From assembly GCA_950097015.1 (NCBI GenBank), contig CATNEN010000037.1, positions 3,749,501 to 3,813,500 on the forward strand: a stretch of 64,000 bases of DNA. Reading direction: 5' to 3'. This stretch comes from Macrostomum hystrix. Taxonomy: Eukaryota > Platyhelminthes > Macrostomidae. The position numbers and the translations under genes are program-made. The notes under the pieces were generated by a model. It was not told where the DNA came from and ran no database searches. It was given only the letters and a program-made list of their open reading frames with translations. Of the stretch, positions 34,430 through 45,215 are shown piece by piece (the stretch's first letter is position 1; the number at the start of each line of letters is the position of its first letter).

Positions 34430-35937
34430 ATTCTAATTCTATAATTCTAATCAATTCTTATTACTGATTATAGCTGCGATTATTTCAATGATATAACTAC
34501 AGCTTTGGCATTCATGTCTCAAACCGATGCAGCAATTAAGATAAGAAATCAACTGGTGCATGGCCATCGACCATCGCTCTTCTGTTTCCTATTCCAATTC
34601 AGTTTCTTAGTGAAACTTGCAGAAGACCTGTTAGGCAACACATCTGCCCTCCCTGCCTTTTAGTTTTTCCGCATTTTTATTGCCGGCCAATGCAGCCAGC
34701 CCCATTATTGCTGCTCGCATATCCGCACCAGCGAGGCCACCCATCCGGCCTTTCCTTGGGCCGATTAACAGTAGGAAGACCAGACTATTTTTCCCCTGGG
34801 GAAAAACCACGGGATATTTCAAATCCACACTGCCTACTTCACGACAGCTACCAAACCGAATGACCGATTTTTAAGAAAGTCCACCTTCTGAATCTAAATT
34901 TTGTGCTCTTTAAGATGAACTCACTTTCAAGGCCGTCCGATGTATAAGTCTCTATGGCGAATCCATATTGGCTCAAAAATGAATAAATAAACAAATTTAA
35001 TCAATCAAAAGCAGTCAACAATGATAGCCGACTTGGACTTTTGTGAAAAAAACTTGCCTAAATTTTACTGTTTTGCCACCAGACACCGCGATGAGATGTT
35101 TTGTGATTCTGAAAGTTGTTTCATCGGATAGAGCGGAAATTTGAAGTCCATGTTCTGGATTTTCATGCCAATTGGTTCACAATTTTGGGAGATAAAGAAA
35201 AAGAAAAGTGTGGGCATTAGAAGTACCCCTTGGTATTTCTATACTGTAAAAGCAATATTAATGCGGCTTGGGCCTTCTTAAATGAGCCCGAATGAGGGCA
35301 GGCAGGCTGTGCCGCTCCCATCAGTTTTGGCAGCCGCTTCCCATCACCGCGCCAGATTTTTTCTCTGCCGCAGAGAAAATTTTTTTTTACATTTCAGTTT
35401 CAGATTTGCCCCCCATTACCTCGCGGCGAGAGTCACTTAGCAGCCCCGGTTCGGCACCACCCATTGGTATCCCATCGCCATTTGGGGCCATCACATTCTG
35501 CTCCGATTCGGCAAGTCTCTCTCCATCAGACTGCGGTAGGTAGGTAGTTGTTTCGGCGAAAGCAGCGCGGCCCATACTAAGAGAGAAAGCGCGAGCAACG
35601 CGAGATGCGGTAGGGCTGGTGCCGGGGTGTGCAGTGTGTGACGGGGGCTCACGTGTGGCACTTGTATCTCTTTCTCTGCACTCGCAGCCCTGCACTCCCC
35701 TCCCCCCCATAGACGGCTGGCGTTGAAAGGGAAGAGGCGGGCTGCTGAAGGGGCCGGGGGGGCGGGGTGGTTGGTTCGAGGCCGGACCGACGAGACCCGA
35801 ATATCTAGAGGAAAATAAGGAGCAAGCCGAGCATAGGGCGGTCTTGATCCCGATCCGGGCTTTCGCTTTAGAACTTCTATAGAAAAGGCCTTCGCGAAGG
35901 AAGTCGGGCAGGAGTTGTGTTTCCTAGAAAGCTTCGG
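34430..35937. other. Upstream region of the GM2-activator-like gene
   Basis: About 1.5 kb with no convincing gene. The last 500 bp are GC-rich, with G-runs at 35745-35770, and may be the promoter. Long minus-strand frames at 35387-36072 follow from GC richness. A stretch near 35120-35200 (ATGCCAATTGGTTCACAATTTTGGGAGATAA) resembles widespread repeat debris. Confidence 0.4.
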
Positions 35938-36765
35938 ATGCGACAGTCTGAACTGCTCAAACTGCCGCCGCTGCTGGTGCTGGTGCTGCTGTTGCTGCTC
36001 ACAATCCTGCTTTCTCCTATGGATTGTGTTGCGTCTAGGCAGAGAAGGCGTCAACAGAATGGCCGATGGCATCCAGTCGAATTTCAGCCGTGCGACGCCA
36101 ATGAGAGCGCATCATCGCCCCAGGCTGTGCAGCTGCTTCACCTGTCCGCCAGGCCCTACCCGCTGCGGCTCTACTCAAATGGCGGCAGCTCGCGCCTTCG
36201 CCTGCGCTACCGGCTGCGCCTGCTGCGGGATCTGCCGGCAACATTGGGCCCGGTCAGTCTCAGCATCCAGTTTGCTCCGGAGCAGCCGTTAAGGTGCCCA
36301 CTGCTGTCACTGGCCAGTCTGCTGTCCAGACTGTTCCAGGCTTCGACGAACCGCAGATCGTCTGGAAACATCACCGCTGGCATTCAGCTGCCGGATCTGT
36401 GCGCCTGGTCTCGAGCCTCCGTGGAGAATCTTCTGCCGCCGAGTCGGCATCAACGTTTCTGTCGGCGGCGTCGGAGACAGCTGGTCCCGCGGCTTCACGA
36501 CGTGCCGATTCCATGCCTGTGCGACCTCCGGCGCGGTGTCTACGGACAGCGGGCGCTGCCTGTCTACCTGACGCTGCCCCGCCTGTTCGGCATGGCCCCG
36601 CGACTCGGCTCCGCCGCCTGCGTCAGCGGTGCCTACCGGGCCAAGCTGGAGCTGACGCAACGGTTGCTAGGAGACGGTGGCGTCAACGCTACGCAGCCTG
36701 ATGATGTTCAGAGCCTGGCCTGCTACAACATTCACTTTCAGCTGCGGCTCATGACTAGGCACTAA
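35938..36765 (+). CDS. Secreted protein, GM2-activator (ML-like) domain, tentative
   Basis: A single-exon frame of 275 residues. ATG 35938 is the first Met codon; the frame upstream uses only GTG. Residues about 8-28 (LKLPPLLVLVLLLLLTILL) are a clear signal peptide. The C-terminal third has PCLCDLRRGVYG, then LPVYLTLPRLF, GAYRAKLEL and ACYNIHFQLRL. This follows the order and spacing of vertebrate GM2 activator protein (PCHCPFKEGTYS, VPDLELPSWL, GNYRIESVL, GCIKIAASL). GM2A presents gangliosides to lysosomal hexosaminidase A. The middle (residues 115-190) is Arg-rich and aligns poorly, and the protein is longer than GM2A (193 residues), so a different lipid-binding relative is possible. Confidence 0.55.
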   Translation: MRQSELLKLPPLLVLVLLLLLTILLSPMDCVASRQRRRQQNGRWHPVEFQPCDANESASSPQAVQLLHLSARPYPLRLYSNGGSSRLRLRYRLRLLRDLPATLGPVSLSIQFAPEQPLRCPLLSLASLLSRLFQASTNRRSSGNITAGIQLPDLCAWSRASVENLLPPSRHQRFCRRRRRQLVPRLHDVPIPCLCDLRRGVYGQRALPVYLTLPRLFGMAPRLGSAACVSGAYRAKLELTQRLLGDGGVNATQPDDVQSLACYNIHFQLRLMTRH

Positions 36766-36767
36766 AC

Positions 36768-36829
36768 GAATGAATGAATGAATGAATGAATGAATGAATG
36801 AATGAATGAATGAATGAATGAATGAATGG
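36768..36829 (+). repeat. (GAAT)n microsatellite
   Basis: About 15 copies of GAAT begin 3 nt after the stop codon of the GM2-activator-like gene, so they lie in its 3'UTR. Confidence 0.95.
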
Positions 36830-37299
36830 ATGGTTGAAGGAATGCTTCAGATTTTAACACCTTGACTCAATTTTAGCCTCAAAGTCAATTTGCATTACCT
36901 CGACTCAAATTACATTTATTTAAGATTTTGTTTTAATGCTGTATGCTGAGAATTAAACGTTCTCACGATGCATTTTGCCTGTAGACGCATGAAATTCTCT
37001 TGTAAATGTTGTCGATGCTTGCTCTGACCCAAATTTTCTAATGCTGTCTTTATAAGAACAAACTAGAAAAATCTGATATTTGAAACACCGCCCGGTTCAT
37101 GCAGCTTAGGCCTGGGCAGTATTTGCTGTTGTAGGCAAGCAGGTTGTCATGGTAACCACAATTAATGCAGTTTCACTTATAAAACTGTTAAATTTTTAGT
37201 TATTTGTTACGCCTTTCAAATTCGTGCGGAATTTGACATCCCGTTTAAAAAGCGAAATTAACTTTTACCTGCACCTGCAGATATTTCTTAAGTGGACAA
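36830..37299. other. 3' flank of the GM2-activator-like gene
   Basis: AT-rich sequence with ATTAAA at about 36953 as a possible polyadenylation signal. No other feature was recognised. Confidence 0.4.
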
Positions 37300-38140
37300 A
37301 GGTAGATTGACAGTGCAGTCTGTAGATTGACAGTGCAGTTTGTAGATTGACAGAGCAGTTTGTAGATTGACAGTGCAGTTTGTAGATTGACAGTGCAGTT
37401 TGTAGATTGACAGTGCTGTCTGTAGATTGACAGTGCAGTCTGTAGATTGACAGTGCAGTCTGTAGATTGACAGTGCAGTCTGTAGATTGACAGTGCAGTC
37501 TGTAGATTGACAGAGCAGTTTGTAGATTGACAGTGCAGTTTGTAGATTGACAGTGCAGTTTGTAGATTGACAGTGCAGTTTGTAGATTGACAGTGCAGTT
37601 TGTAGATTGACAGTGCAGTTTGTAGATTGACAGTGCAGTTTGTAGATTGACAGTGCAGTTTGTAGATTGACAGTGCAGTTTGTAGATTGACAGTGCAGTT
37701 TGTAGATTGACAGTGCAGTTTGTAGATTGACAGTGCAGTTTGTAGATTGACAGTGCAGTTTGTAGATTGACAGTGCAGTTTGTAGATCGACAGTGCAGTT
37801 TGTAGATTGACAGTGCAGTTTGTAGATTGACAGTGCAGTTTGTAGATTGACAGTGCAGTTTGTAGATTGACAGTGCAGTCTATAGATTGACAGTACAGTC
37901 TGTAGATAGACAGTGCAGTCTGTAGATTGACAGTGTAGTTTGTAGATCGACAGTGCAGTTTGTAGATTGACAGTGCAGTCTGTAGATTGACAGTGCAGTT
38001 TGTAGATTGACAGTGCAGTCTGTAGATCGACAGTGCAGTTTGTAGATTGACAGTGCAGTCTGTAGATCGACAGTGCAGTTTGTAGATCGACAGTGCAGTT
38101 TGTAGATCGACAGTGCAGTTTGTAGATCGACATTGGAGTT
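37300..38140 (+). repeat. 20-bp intergenic minisatellite
   Basis: About 42 copies of TGTAGATTGACAGTGCAGTT with T/C and T/A changes. The central copies are identical and the edge copies diverged. The minus-strand 318-codon frame over it is an artefact of three 20-mers making 60 nt. Confidence 0.97.
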
Positions 38141-38771
38141 AAGTCGTATTCTACAAACTCAAGTCGTATAGTCGAGTTCCCATTTGACCAATCATATCTT
38201 ATGATGTCTACTGGGCGTGAGCTTACAAGTAGTCGGTTTAGCACACCACTACTATTTTGATCAGCAATCTAGGAAATTTGAATCTTTCTGCTGAACTTGT
38301 CTAGCATATTCTTGACGCTCTAAGTCCCTCCTCGCATTGTATTTGCAGATCGATAATGCATTTCGAACATTTTAATTTACTAACCTATTTTACTCACTTT
38401 AAAGCAAAGCTATTTTGCGTTTGACACTCCAGAATAATTCTTAGATAATGAACCTAAGTTTTAAAAAAAGACCAAGAAATAACAATAGAAACTGGTTTTC
38501 TCGCCTCTTTTTCTCTACGAGTTGGACTGGCTGTAGAAAAAAGCAGTGATACCCCAACTGATGTTATTCTCTGTCTGGTAGGCCAAATTTTACCGCCATC
38601 AACAAAATGGCGCGGAAAAGCCGCGGACTTGGCAAAATTTTCATTGACAAATCCGTGGAACTGCCTCGAGTGTGCCGTGGAATGTCTGCGGATTAAACTG
38701 CAGCTGTTTCTATATACGCATCGGATGTGGTTTGCTTTGGCTATTTAACTTTCAGTCACTTTTGAATAGCC
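38141..38771. other. Upstream region of the BCMA-like receptor gene
   Basis: Single-copy AT-rich sequence. A TATATA stretch at about 38710 lies about 60 nt before the ATG, but the acceptor-like site at 38755 is equally consistent with RNA processing there. Confidence 0.35.
38743..38755 (+). promoter_or_regulatory. Candidate trans-splice acceptor of the BCMA-like receptor gene
   Basis: ATTTAACTTTCAG ends 16 nt before the ATG, matching the arrangement at M6PR, the kainate receptor and ANAPC4. Confidence 0.4.
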
Positions 38772-39305
38772 ATGAAATTCCCTGCCATTAAATCCAGTCT
38801 GTTGCTTTTGATTTTCACCTCGTTTTCCGTGGTGACAATCATCTCCGCGAGTGTGGTCTGTCCGAACGATCATTACCTGGACAAGTTTGTACAGCTTTGC
38901 ATTCGGTGCCCAAGCGAGTGTCTGAACCAGACGAGGCCGAGTCATCCGGTGTATCGTCAGTTCTGCTCAGAGCTGCGACACTGTGGCTACTGTCGGACTG
39001 ATGGAATGGGCGTCAACTCAACTAACTCGACTAGCGACTCAGGAGAAGCACGGTCTGGAGAAAACTGGACTACTCGGTGCATCAGGAAATTACCCCGGCT
39101 CCGTGGTGTAACGCCGTTGTCAAGGCCGCGTCACGAGTCACAGGCCAGTCTGCTCATTGTCATCGCGGCCTCCGTTAGTTTTTTTCTACTCACGATGGCA
39201 GCCGTCACCCAGGTTTTCCTCCTGCTGAAGCTGCGACTGCGGCGGTCGAACTCTCCGAAGGACAAACTCGAAGTTAGAGCTGACAGCAGGCAGCCGCTTG
39301 TGTGA
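38772..39305 (+). CDS. Small single-pass membrane protein with BCMA/TACI-like cysteine-rich domain
   Basis: 177 residues in a single exon. Residues 1-27 are a signal peptide. Cys30, 43, 46 and 50 have spacing C-x12-C-x2-C-x3-C inside CPNDHYLDKFVQLCIRCPSEC, which matches the first half of the TNF-receptor domain of BCMA and TACI, including the aromatic-Leu/Phe-Asp after the first Cys. Cys65, 71 and 74 follow with wider spacing. N-glycosylation sequons are NQT, NST and NWT. One TM segment (about 128-150, LLIVIAASVSFFLLTMAAV) precedes a basic 25-residue cytosolic tail with no death domain. A role as a TNFR-superfamily receptor is inference from the cysteine pattern alone. Any other small Cys-rich receptor remains possible. 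Confidence 0.6.
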   Translation: MKFPAIKSSLLLLIFTSFSVVTIISASVVCPNDHYLDKFVQLCIRCPSECLNQTRPSHPVYRQFCSELRHCGYCRTDGMGVNSTNSTSDSGEARSGENWTTRCIRKLPRLRGVTPLSRPRHESQASLLIVIAASVSFFLLTMAAVTQVFLLLKLRLRRSNSPKDKLEVRADSRQPLV

Positions 39306-39382
39306 CTGTTGCACTCCTATTATAACACCGGTTTCAACCCCGACAGTGTTCTGTTAAATGCATTCACCAAAATTCAAACTGT

Positions 39383-39388
39383 AATAAA
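39383..39388 (+). terminator. Polyadenylation signal of the BCMA-like receptor gene
   Basis: AATAAA 78 nt after the stop codon. A second AATAAA lies near 39416. Confidence 0.55.
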
Positions 39389-39488
39389 AGCTTTCTACGA
39401 AATGTCAAGAATTTTTAATAAATTGTATTATTTCATTCTCGTATTTGATTATTTGCTAGCTAGCAATTGTACAAGTAGTTGTGTCACC

Positions 39489-40270
39489 CCACGATAATTT
39501 TTATGCGGTAAAAAGTAAAACATTGATGATGGATAATTATAGCTTTAATCATTAGATCTGTCTTAAGCTTTCTAGGGAAGAAATATTTGCCAAAATATCC
39601 TGTTTTTCACTTTTATTTCAAATTATCCTGCGATCACAAAAAATGTAACCGTATGTGAACCAAAATGTTTTCCTAATTGACCCCTTTAAATGAGAGCAGA
39701 AATTCACCGAAATAAAAACTTTTTTTTAAACCAAAATAAGTTGTTTATATAAGTTTGACATATTTGTTAACTGCTTTTATAATGAAACCCCGTGCAAAAA
39801 ATGTGCATGCATGCATGTAGAAAAGCTGAAACAAATAAATGCTTTGTAACGAGAGCAATTATATTCAATGCTAGAAGCACATCCGACTGCAGGCCACAGC
39901 GCCCCAGGTAAGCCACGAGCCATGTAAGCCCTAAAAACATAAATTAATAAATGACAAAAGAAGGTGAAGCGGGGGGGAGGTCGCCGAGGCAGAAAAACCG
40001 CTTCTGCCCAGTGTGATCCGGTGAGACTCGGCAGCCAAGGGAAAGGCAGAGACTAGCACACCGCTATAGCTGTTTGCGGGTTGGCTGCGTGCGAGAAGGC
40101 ATTGTGGCAGTGGACAGCCAAGGAGAAGTGGTCCGTGCCCTAATAAACTATAAGAGGGCCCGTCGCCACACACTCTCCCAGACAGGACTTTCTTACTCAC
40201 TTGAGTTTATTTTCGGCATAAGGGATAATTTATTTAATAGAGCATCGCTGAGCCCGCCAAGGCCGCACAG
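39489..40270. other. Spacer and 5' region of the PPxY gene
   Basis: AT-rich to about 39860, then GC-richer. GGCCGCACAG immediately before ATG 40271 could be an acceptor, though its pyrimidine tract is weak. No additional coding exon was recognised. Confidence 0.35.
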
Positions 40271-40849
40271 ATGCCACCGCGAAGATCGCTGGCTTCAACA
40301 AGTCGACGCGACGCTTCGAGCTGTCGCCAACTGACGCCCTGCTTTCCGCGGCATGTCGTTGAAGCGCTGTCGCAGAAGGACCGCAGCCTCTACGCTCTGT
40401 TCCACGTGTTGCTTTGGTTCGGCCTGATTGCCTTCTTCTCCTGCCTGGCTGTTTATGCAGCGCAGCGGGACTACGTATACTTCATCGTGCCCCTGCCCTG
40501 CATCTTCCTCATGTTTGCCGGCCTATTTGGCTTCCGCTGGCTGGCTATTCGAAACAATGACAAGTTCGAGCTACATCATCGACATCAGTGCGATCGAGAG
40601 GCCGGAGCTGCGGGCTCTAGCGACGCTGCAGATGGTCAGAGGGGGTCTGGCCAGCTGCAGGGCTACCCGCCGCCGCCGCCGCCGCCGCCAGTTTATGCCC
40701 AAGACTATGACGGCCCGATCTTCACCATCTACGGTTCGCTGGTGCCGCCGCCGAGTTACGAGGAGGCGCAGGCGGCGGCGGCGGTGTCGGCAACAGTCGT
40801 TCAAGAAACGACCGCAGTCTCCAGTTCTAGTGAATTAACTACAACTTAA
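40271..40849 (+). CDS. Two-pass membrane protein with Pro-rich PPxY tail, unknown function
   Basis: 192 residues in a single exon. I do not recognise the family. Hydrophobic segments at about 41-64 (YALFHVLLWFGLIAFFSCL) and 69-92 (VYFIVPLPCIFLMFAGLFG) are separated by a tight AAQRD turn, so both termini should face the cytosol. The N-terminus is Arg/Ser-rich. The tail has eight prolines followed by VYAQDYDGPIF, and PPPSYEEAQ near residue 161, a PPxY motif of the kind bound by WW domains of NEDD4-family ubiquitin ligases. The Ala/Ser/Thr-rich end is low complexity. An adaptor for ubiquitin ligases or endosomal sorting is plausible inference. Confidence 0.65.
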   Translation: MPPRRSLASTSRRDASSCRQLTPCFPRHVVEALSQKDRSLYALFHVLLWFGLIAFFSCLAVYAAQRDYVYFIVPLPCIFLMFAGLFGFRWLAIRNNDKFELHHRHQCDREAGAAGSSDAADGQRGSGQLQGYPPPPPPPPVYAQDYDGPIFTIYGSLVPPPSYEEAQAAAAVSATVVQETTAVSSSSELTTT

Positions 40850-40861
40850 TATGTGTATTAA

Positions 40862-43800
40862 ATGGAAACTGTGACATTGTCAGCATTGCTAAGCATTTTG
40901 GAACATCTCAGTTCCATAAAAAATCCCTCACACTTCTTACCACATTCATCGCAAGCAGTCCAAAAGCCACAAACTTATTTTTATCTCTGCAATGTGCATC
41001 ATTCAAAGTGTATAGTGACTTCATTTTCTTGTTCCTTAAACCTGGCCCAAACTGACCTGTTCGGCTTGCCTGCAGGGTCTGCTTTAAAAAAAGCTCAGAC
41101 CAGCTTTTTACTCAGCCCCCAAGCCGGTTGCAAATGCGAATTGGCGCCAAGAACCGACAGACAAGCGTGTTAATTGCTTTTAGAGTTCGTGTCAGTCTAC
41201 ATTTATGTGTACATTGGTTTGACCATTCTTGGCTTTCATAGACATACATATAGAGGCGCTTACTGTGATATGTGATCATAAATGCGATTCAAAGCAGCAG
41301 ACTCGTGACTGATAAAAATCAGCTTTGCCATGGAATACCTGATGTCTATCAATTTAAACTAATCTCCTACAAGCTATAATAATAAATCTATAATTATCGC
41401 AGGTATAACCAACTTTACATTTCTATGTTTGCAAGACTAATCCACGCGGTTGTATAGACGCATTTTAACTGCTTAGACTTGTTTTCTTTTCGATAATAAT
41501 TTTCACTACTGTCGGAGGATCCGTTTTGCATGGGGTCATTAAAAAGCAATTACTTATTTTAATCATTTAATTTGCCAAATTTGAATGCACTTTGGGATTA
41601 ATTGTGCATAGTACTGCAAAAGCAGATCTACATGTATTAGGCACAGGCAGCATTCAAGACCTTTCACTGCAATCTAAAATGACAATAAAAACGAACTGTT
41701 CTTTTACTCGCAATTAAACAATAAATGAAAGAATGCATTTTTTGCATTCTGTATTAACCTGCAACGAATTTTATGCACCACAACCTTTTTTACTCTTCGT
41801 TGCTAGGACTACTGAATGGGACCGATCCAAGTAGTATAATTTGGCAAATCAAAGCAAATAAGAGCTATTTTAAGCAACTGAGATGAGATGAGTATGCCAG
41901 ACTCTTAGACACAATAAATAATATTATTTATTGTGTACTCAGAGCAGCTATTTTAACATATGATTTTTTCATCTCGTTTTGGACTGAAATGCAGATAGGT
42001 AAAAATTGTTTTAACGTTTGTTTTCTTATAAAATTATTTTAATTCTATGACCACATGCTCGTCCTGGGCGCAACTTTGGATTACTGTTAGTAGCCTTATT
42101 ACTTCTTATCGAAGCGTATTTGTAAAAGTAAGGCCCACTCATAAACGTAGGCCTATAGATATGGATTTCTGGATTAGCTGCTTACTTTTAATACTTTTTA
42201 ATAACTTTCATTTTATAATTACCTAAATGTATTAGTAAAATTAAAGCCTATTCCTAAGCCCACTCTATAAATTTTACATGCCAAAAATATTATCATAAAA
42301 ACTATAATATTATATTACAGGGATTCGTTTGTCATAGCTGAATAAAGGACTTGTTAAATTATGTTATTGCAAGACCATTTCAGAAAGAACATTACATATT
42401 CTGCTGTCAGCCATCGATTATTTTTTACCTGAATGTTTCTATATGGCTTCTTGCTATAAAACTTTTGCTCAACAAAACGCTAACACTTAAGACAAATACA
42501 GACAAATAGAATACGTATTGACATTTATACAGTTTTCAATTTTAGTATATCTATAATGACAAGCAGATTCTGCTAACAAGCAGCAGCTAGCAAGCAAGAT
42601 TTTTATTTTTAGTGCATTTGATAGTATAGTATAGATATTTTTTAATTTATGTTCAGATGCATAGAAGATACTTAGGGGCTAAATCCTCCTGCTCATACAA
42701 AAATTTTTCATTTGAGTTCAATAAAAAGGTTATGGACTAACTAACAATAAACATTTTGTGTTGTAGGGCCTAATCAGTTGGAATAGTCATTAATTGTTGC
42801 TGAATGAGTAGGCCTATCACTGTTTTGTTTGATTTATATGATATAGTTTTTGTGAAATTTATAAATTTAGACTAATGGACTTTATAAAAATTCTGGCAAG
42901 GAGTTAGTCTAGTACTACTTAGTTAGACCTGTTCTAGAACAAAGTATCACTGACTATCAGTAGTCCATTCCAAATAATGAGTCTTGGCTCTAAATTGCAT
43001 TATTGAGACATAATCTTGATTTGTTTTAGCTTCATGACATACAAATGTCATGGCCCTATATTGAATTGGTATTTTCTTATAATATTTATACAATTAAGAC
43101 TAATACTAATACTAATACACATATATTAAAGCTTAGAACTCACTTTGATAATCATGTTGACCTTAGGACCTACCTTCTTTAAAAGTTTATATAATGTGTT
43201 TAGTTAGGATTGATCTTATGCAATGCTTTTCCTATAAAGGATGCAATACTTGGGTTGGTTTAATACAAACTAGCAAAGGTTTTAAAAACTTAAAAGGAAG
43301 TCTTAAATATATTTCTAGATTATAAGTTATTTTACAAATAGCTATAGCTCCTTTGTTTTTACTTAAATACTCAGTTAGCTAATAATGTTAACCATTTAAA
43401 TTTTCATGATGCATGCTTGAAAGTTCTGGTCTAAAGAAGGTACATGATCTATAAAATGGCTTCATAGTATTAGTCGGGTATGATATCTAAATGCCATAAT
43501 TGTTTAATATTGCTTTCAAATGTTAGGTCATTTATATAGATGGAAATTTTTAGTTACACACAAATAAGTTTAGCCCCTAGCCCATCAGTTAGCTTGCCAA
43601 AATGCATTAACACCTGGGCAAGTCAGTTAAGTGCCTATATAAAGAGAGAGAACCCAATGTTTAAATAGGCAGCTAGGAGTGGATTGTGAACTTTTAATGA
43701 AATTCTTTTTTATTTTTAATGTAATGTGGCGAGTGCAATTTTGACTCCTTTGTTATTTACATAACAAAGCTCTTTGTTGTTTAATGGCTTTCATTTCATA

Positions 43801-43960
43801 TATAGTTGCCATTTACCCCCACTTCAGCACACATAAGTGTTTCAGGTTATTTGTTTAGAAGGATTGTGTGATTGTTGGCTGTCTTTTGAGTCACACATCG
43901 ATATAATTGAAGATTTTGTTACACTCATGACTTCTGGCTTATTTTTTGTTCATTAGATTC
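40862..43960. other. AT-rich intergenic region
   Basis: About 3 kb without a supported gene. ATTAAA at about 40857 may end the preceding gene. A 28-bp perfect palindrome lies at 41909-41936. Open stretches are short and of AT-rich composition. Confidence 0.55.
41909..41936. repeat. 28-bp perfect palindrome carrying AATAAA on both strands
   Basis: The sequence starts ACACAATAAATAAT and its reverse complement follows with no spacer. AATAAA occurs at 41913-41918 on the plus strand and its mirror at 41927-41932 on the minus strand. Confidence 0.85.
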
Positions 43961-43969
43961 TTTAGCTAT

Positions 43970-44870
43970 ACATAACAACAACAACAACAAACTACAGCAA
44001 CCCTGGCCGAGGCCAAAGAGTGGGAAGCTATCAAAAAGCGCGCGCGAGCGCATAACTGCGCAGGAGGATCAGTCCGCGAGGGTCGGAGATGCCGGCATCA
44101 GTCAGCAGCAGGTCGACGAAACATTGTGTCCTCGCCTGGCCGCGCCGCCGTGGTCCCTGCAGGGAAAGCAGTAGCACATCTTGCAGGGGCTCTTGGCAGC
44201 GCTGCTCCGCACGAATAACGTGGCCGGCCAGCTGCAAGCGCCGGGTGCGGAGTAGCTGGCTTGGCCGGCAGAGCTGGGCCCGGTGGTACAGCTCGTCGTT
44301 GCTGATGTTGGTCGTGGAGTTCGGCGAGTAGTGGACTCCGAAGGCAGCGCGCAGAAGTGCAGCGTGCGCGGCGTCCAGCTGCCGCTCCTGTGAGCTGGTC
44401 AGGGTCCACGTGTGGGCGTTGTACAGGAGCACAGTTTCGATGACGGCCTGGTACAGACGGCCCCTCAGCCGGTCTGGCAGCGCGGGACACTGCATTACAG
44501 TTCGCAGGGAGCGAAACGCCCCCAGGCGAGCGCCCTGCGCCGAGCGATGTCGTCCTGCACGCTTGGCACCAGACCGCCGAGGTAGGTGAATGTCGTGCAG
44601 CGAGGCAGCAGCGCCGCCAGCCCGTTCGCATTACGACAGCGGATCTCAGCGGGCAGGTCTGCCGGTACGGTAAGCACCATCGTCTTCTTGGCGTTCACAG
44701 ACAGACCGACCACGGCTGCCGCGGCCGTCAGCTTGTCCAGCAGTCGTTGGGCTCCTTCCGCAGAGCTTGAAAGCAGCGCCAGATCGTCTGCGTACGCCAG
44801 AACGGAGAGCCGCTTCTCGGGATGTCGCCTGCTTGTTCTGCGACAGAGCAAGAGCAGAGCAGACAGAGCA
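43970..44870 (-). mobile_element. Non-LTR retrotransposon fragment, 3' part of the reverse transcriptase
   Basis: Read on the minus strand, 44851-44495 encodes the RT palm with LSVLAYADDLALLSSS (YADD catalytic box), VGLSVNAKKT and FTYLGG. 44495-44031 continues with LYQAVIETVLLYNAHTWTLT and RRLQLAGHVIRAEQRC, the usual end of RTE/CR1-like polymerases. The two pieces are in different frames, separated at a G-run near 44515-44525, so the copy is inactive. A short (TTG)n tract at 43978-43992 lies at the 3' end, typical of elements with microsatellite tails. The 5' end is truncated near 44870. Confidence 0.85.
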
Positions 44871-44999
44871 GCTATAGATGCATCGAAGACAATTAAGGTT
44901 GGTATTAATTACTGCCACAGTACAAGCATGTGTAACTCGTGGAAAATAGTTGAATGCCGATAATGATAATATTTTGTGACATTAGCTGACTAATGACTC

Positions 45000-45215
45000 C
45001 TGTGCTCACACTTACACAGATACTGTACGCTGGCACACACACATGTACACTCTAACTATGGCTTGGAGGTTGACCCTCAGGAGCTTAAATTGAAGCCCCC
45101 AAGCCTTCTCTCCGCGGCTGCGCCCCAAATGAATGTGGCCTCGCCGAATTACAATTCCGCGGAATCGAGCTCAGGGACCTTAGTGCGAGAGGCAAACGCG
45201 TTATCCCAAGTTGAA
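45000..45215 (-). mobile_element. tRNA-derived SINE, copy B (minus strand)
   Basis: Same family as 3405-3712 and 56733-57015. On the minus strand it has AACGCGTTTGCCTCTCGCAC, GGTCCCTGAGCTCGATTCC, CATTCATTTGGGGCGCAGCC and AAGGCTTGGGGGCTTC. It lacks part of the head's first arm and lies about 130 bp from the 5' end of the retrotransposon fragment. Confidence 0.75.

Noticed and set aside
34631-34828. 65-codon minus-strand ORF (GGLAGADMRAAIMGLAALAG)
   Set aside because: Short, isolated, no supporting start, splice or polyadenylation context and no recognised family.
35387-36072. Minus-strand ORFs of 107 and 193 codons upstream of the GM2-activator-like gene
   Set aside because: Low-complexity composition in a GC-rich segment, antisense to a signal-peptide-bearing frame, and no recognisable motif.
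44586-44963. 125-codon plus-strand ORF
   Set aside because: Shadow of the minus-strand reverse transcriptase frame.
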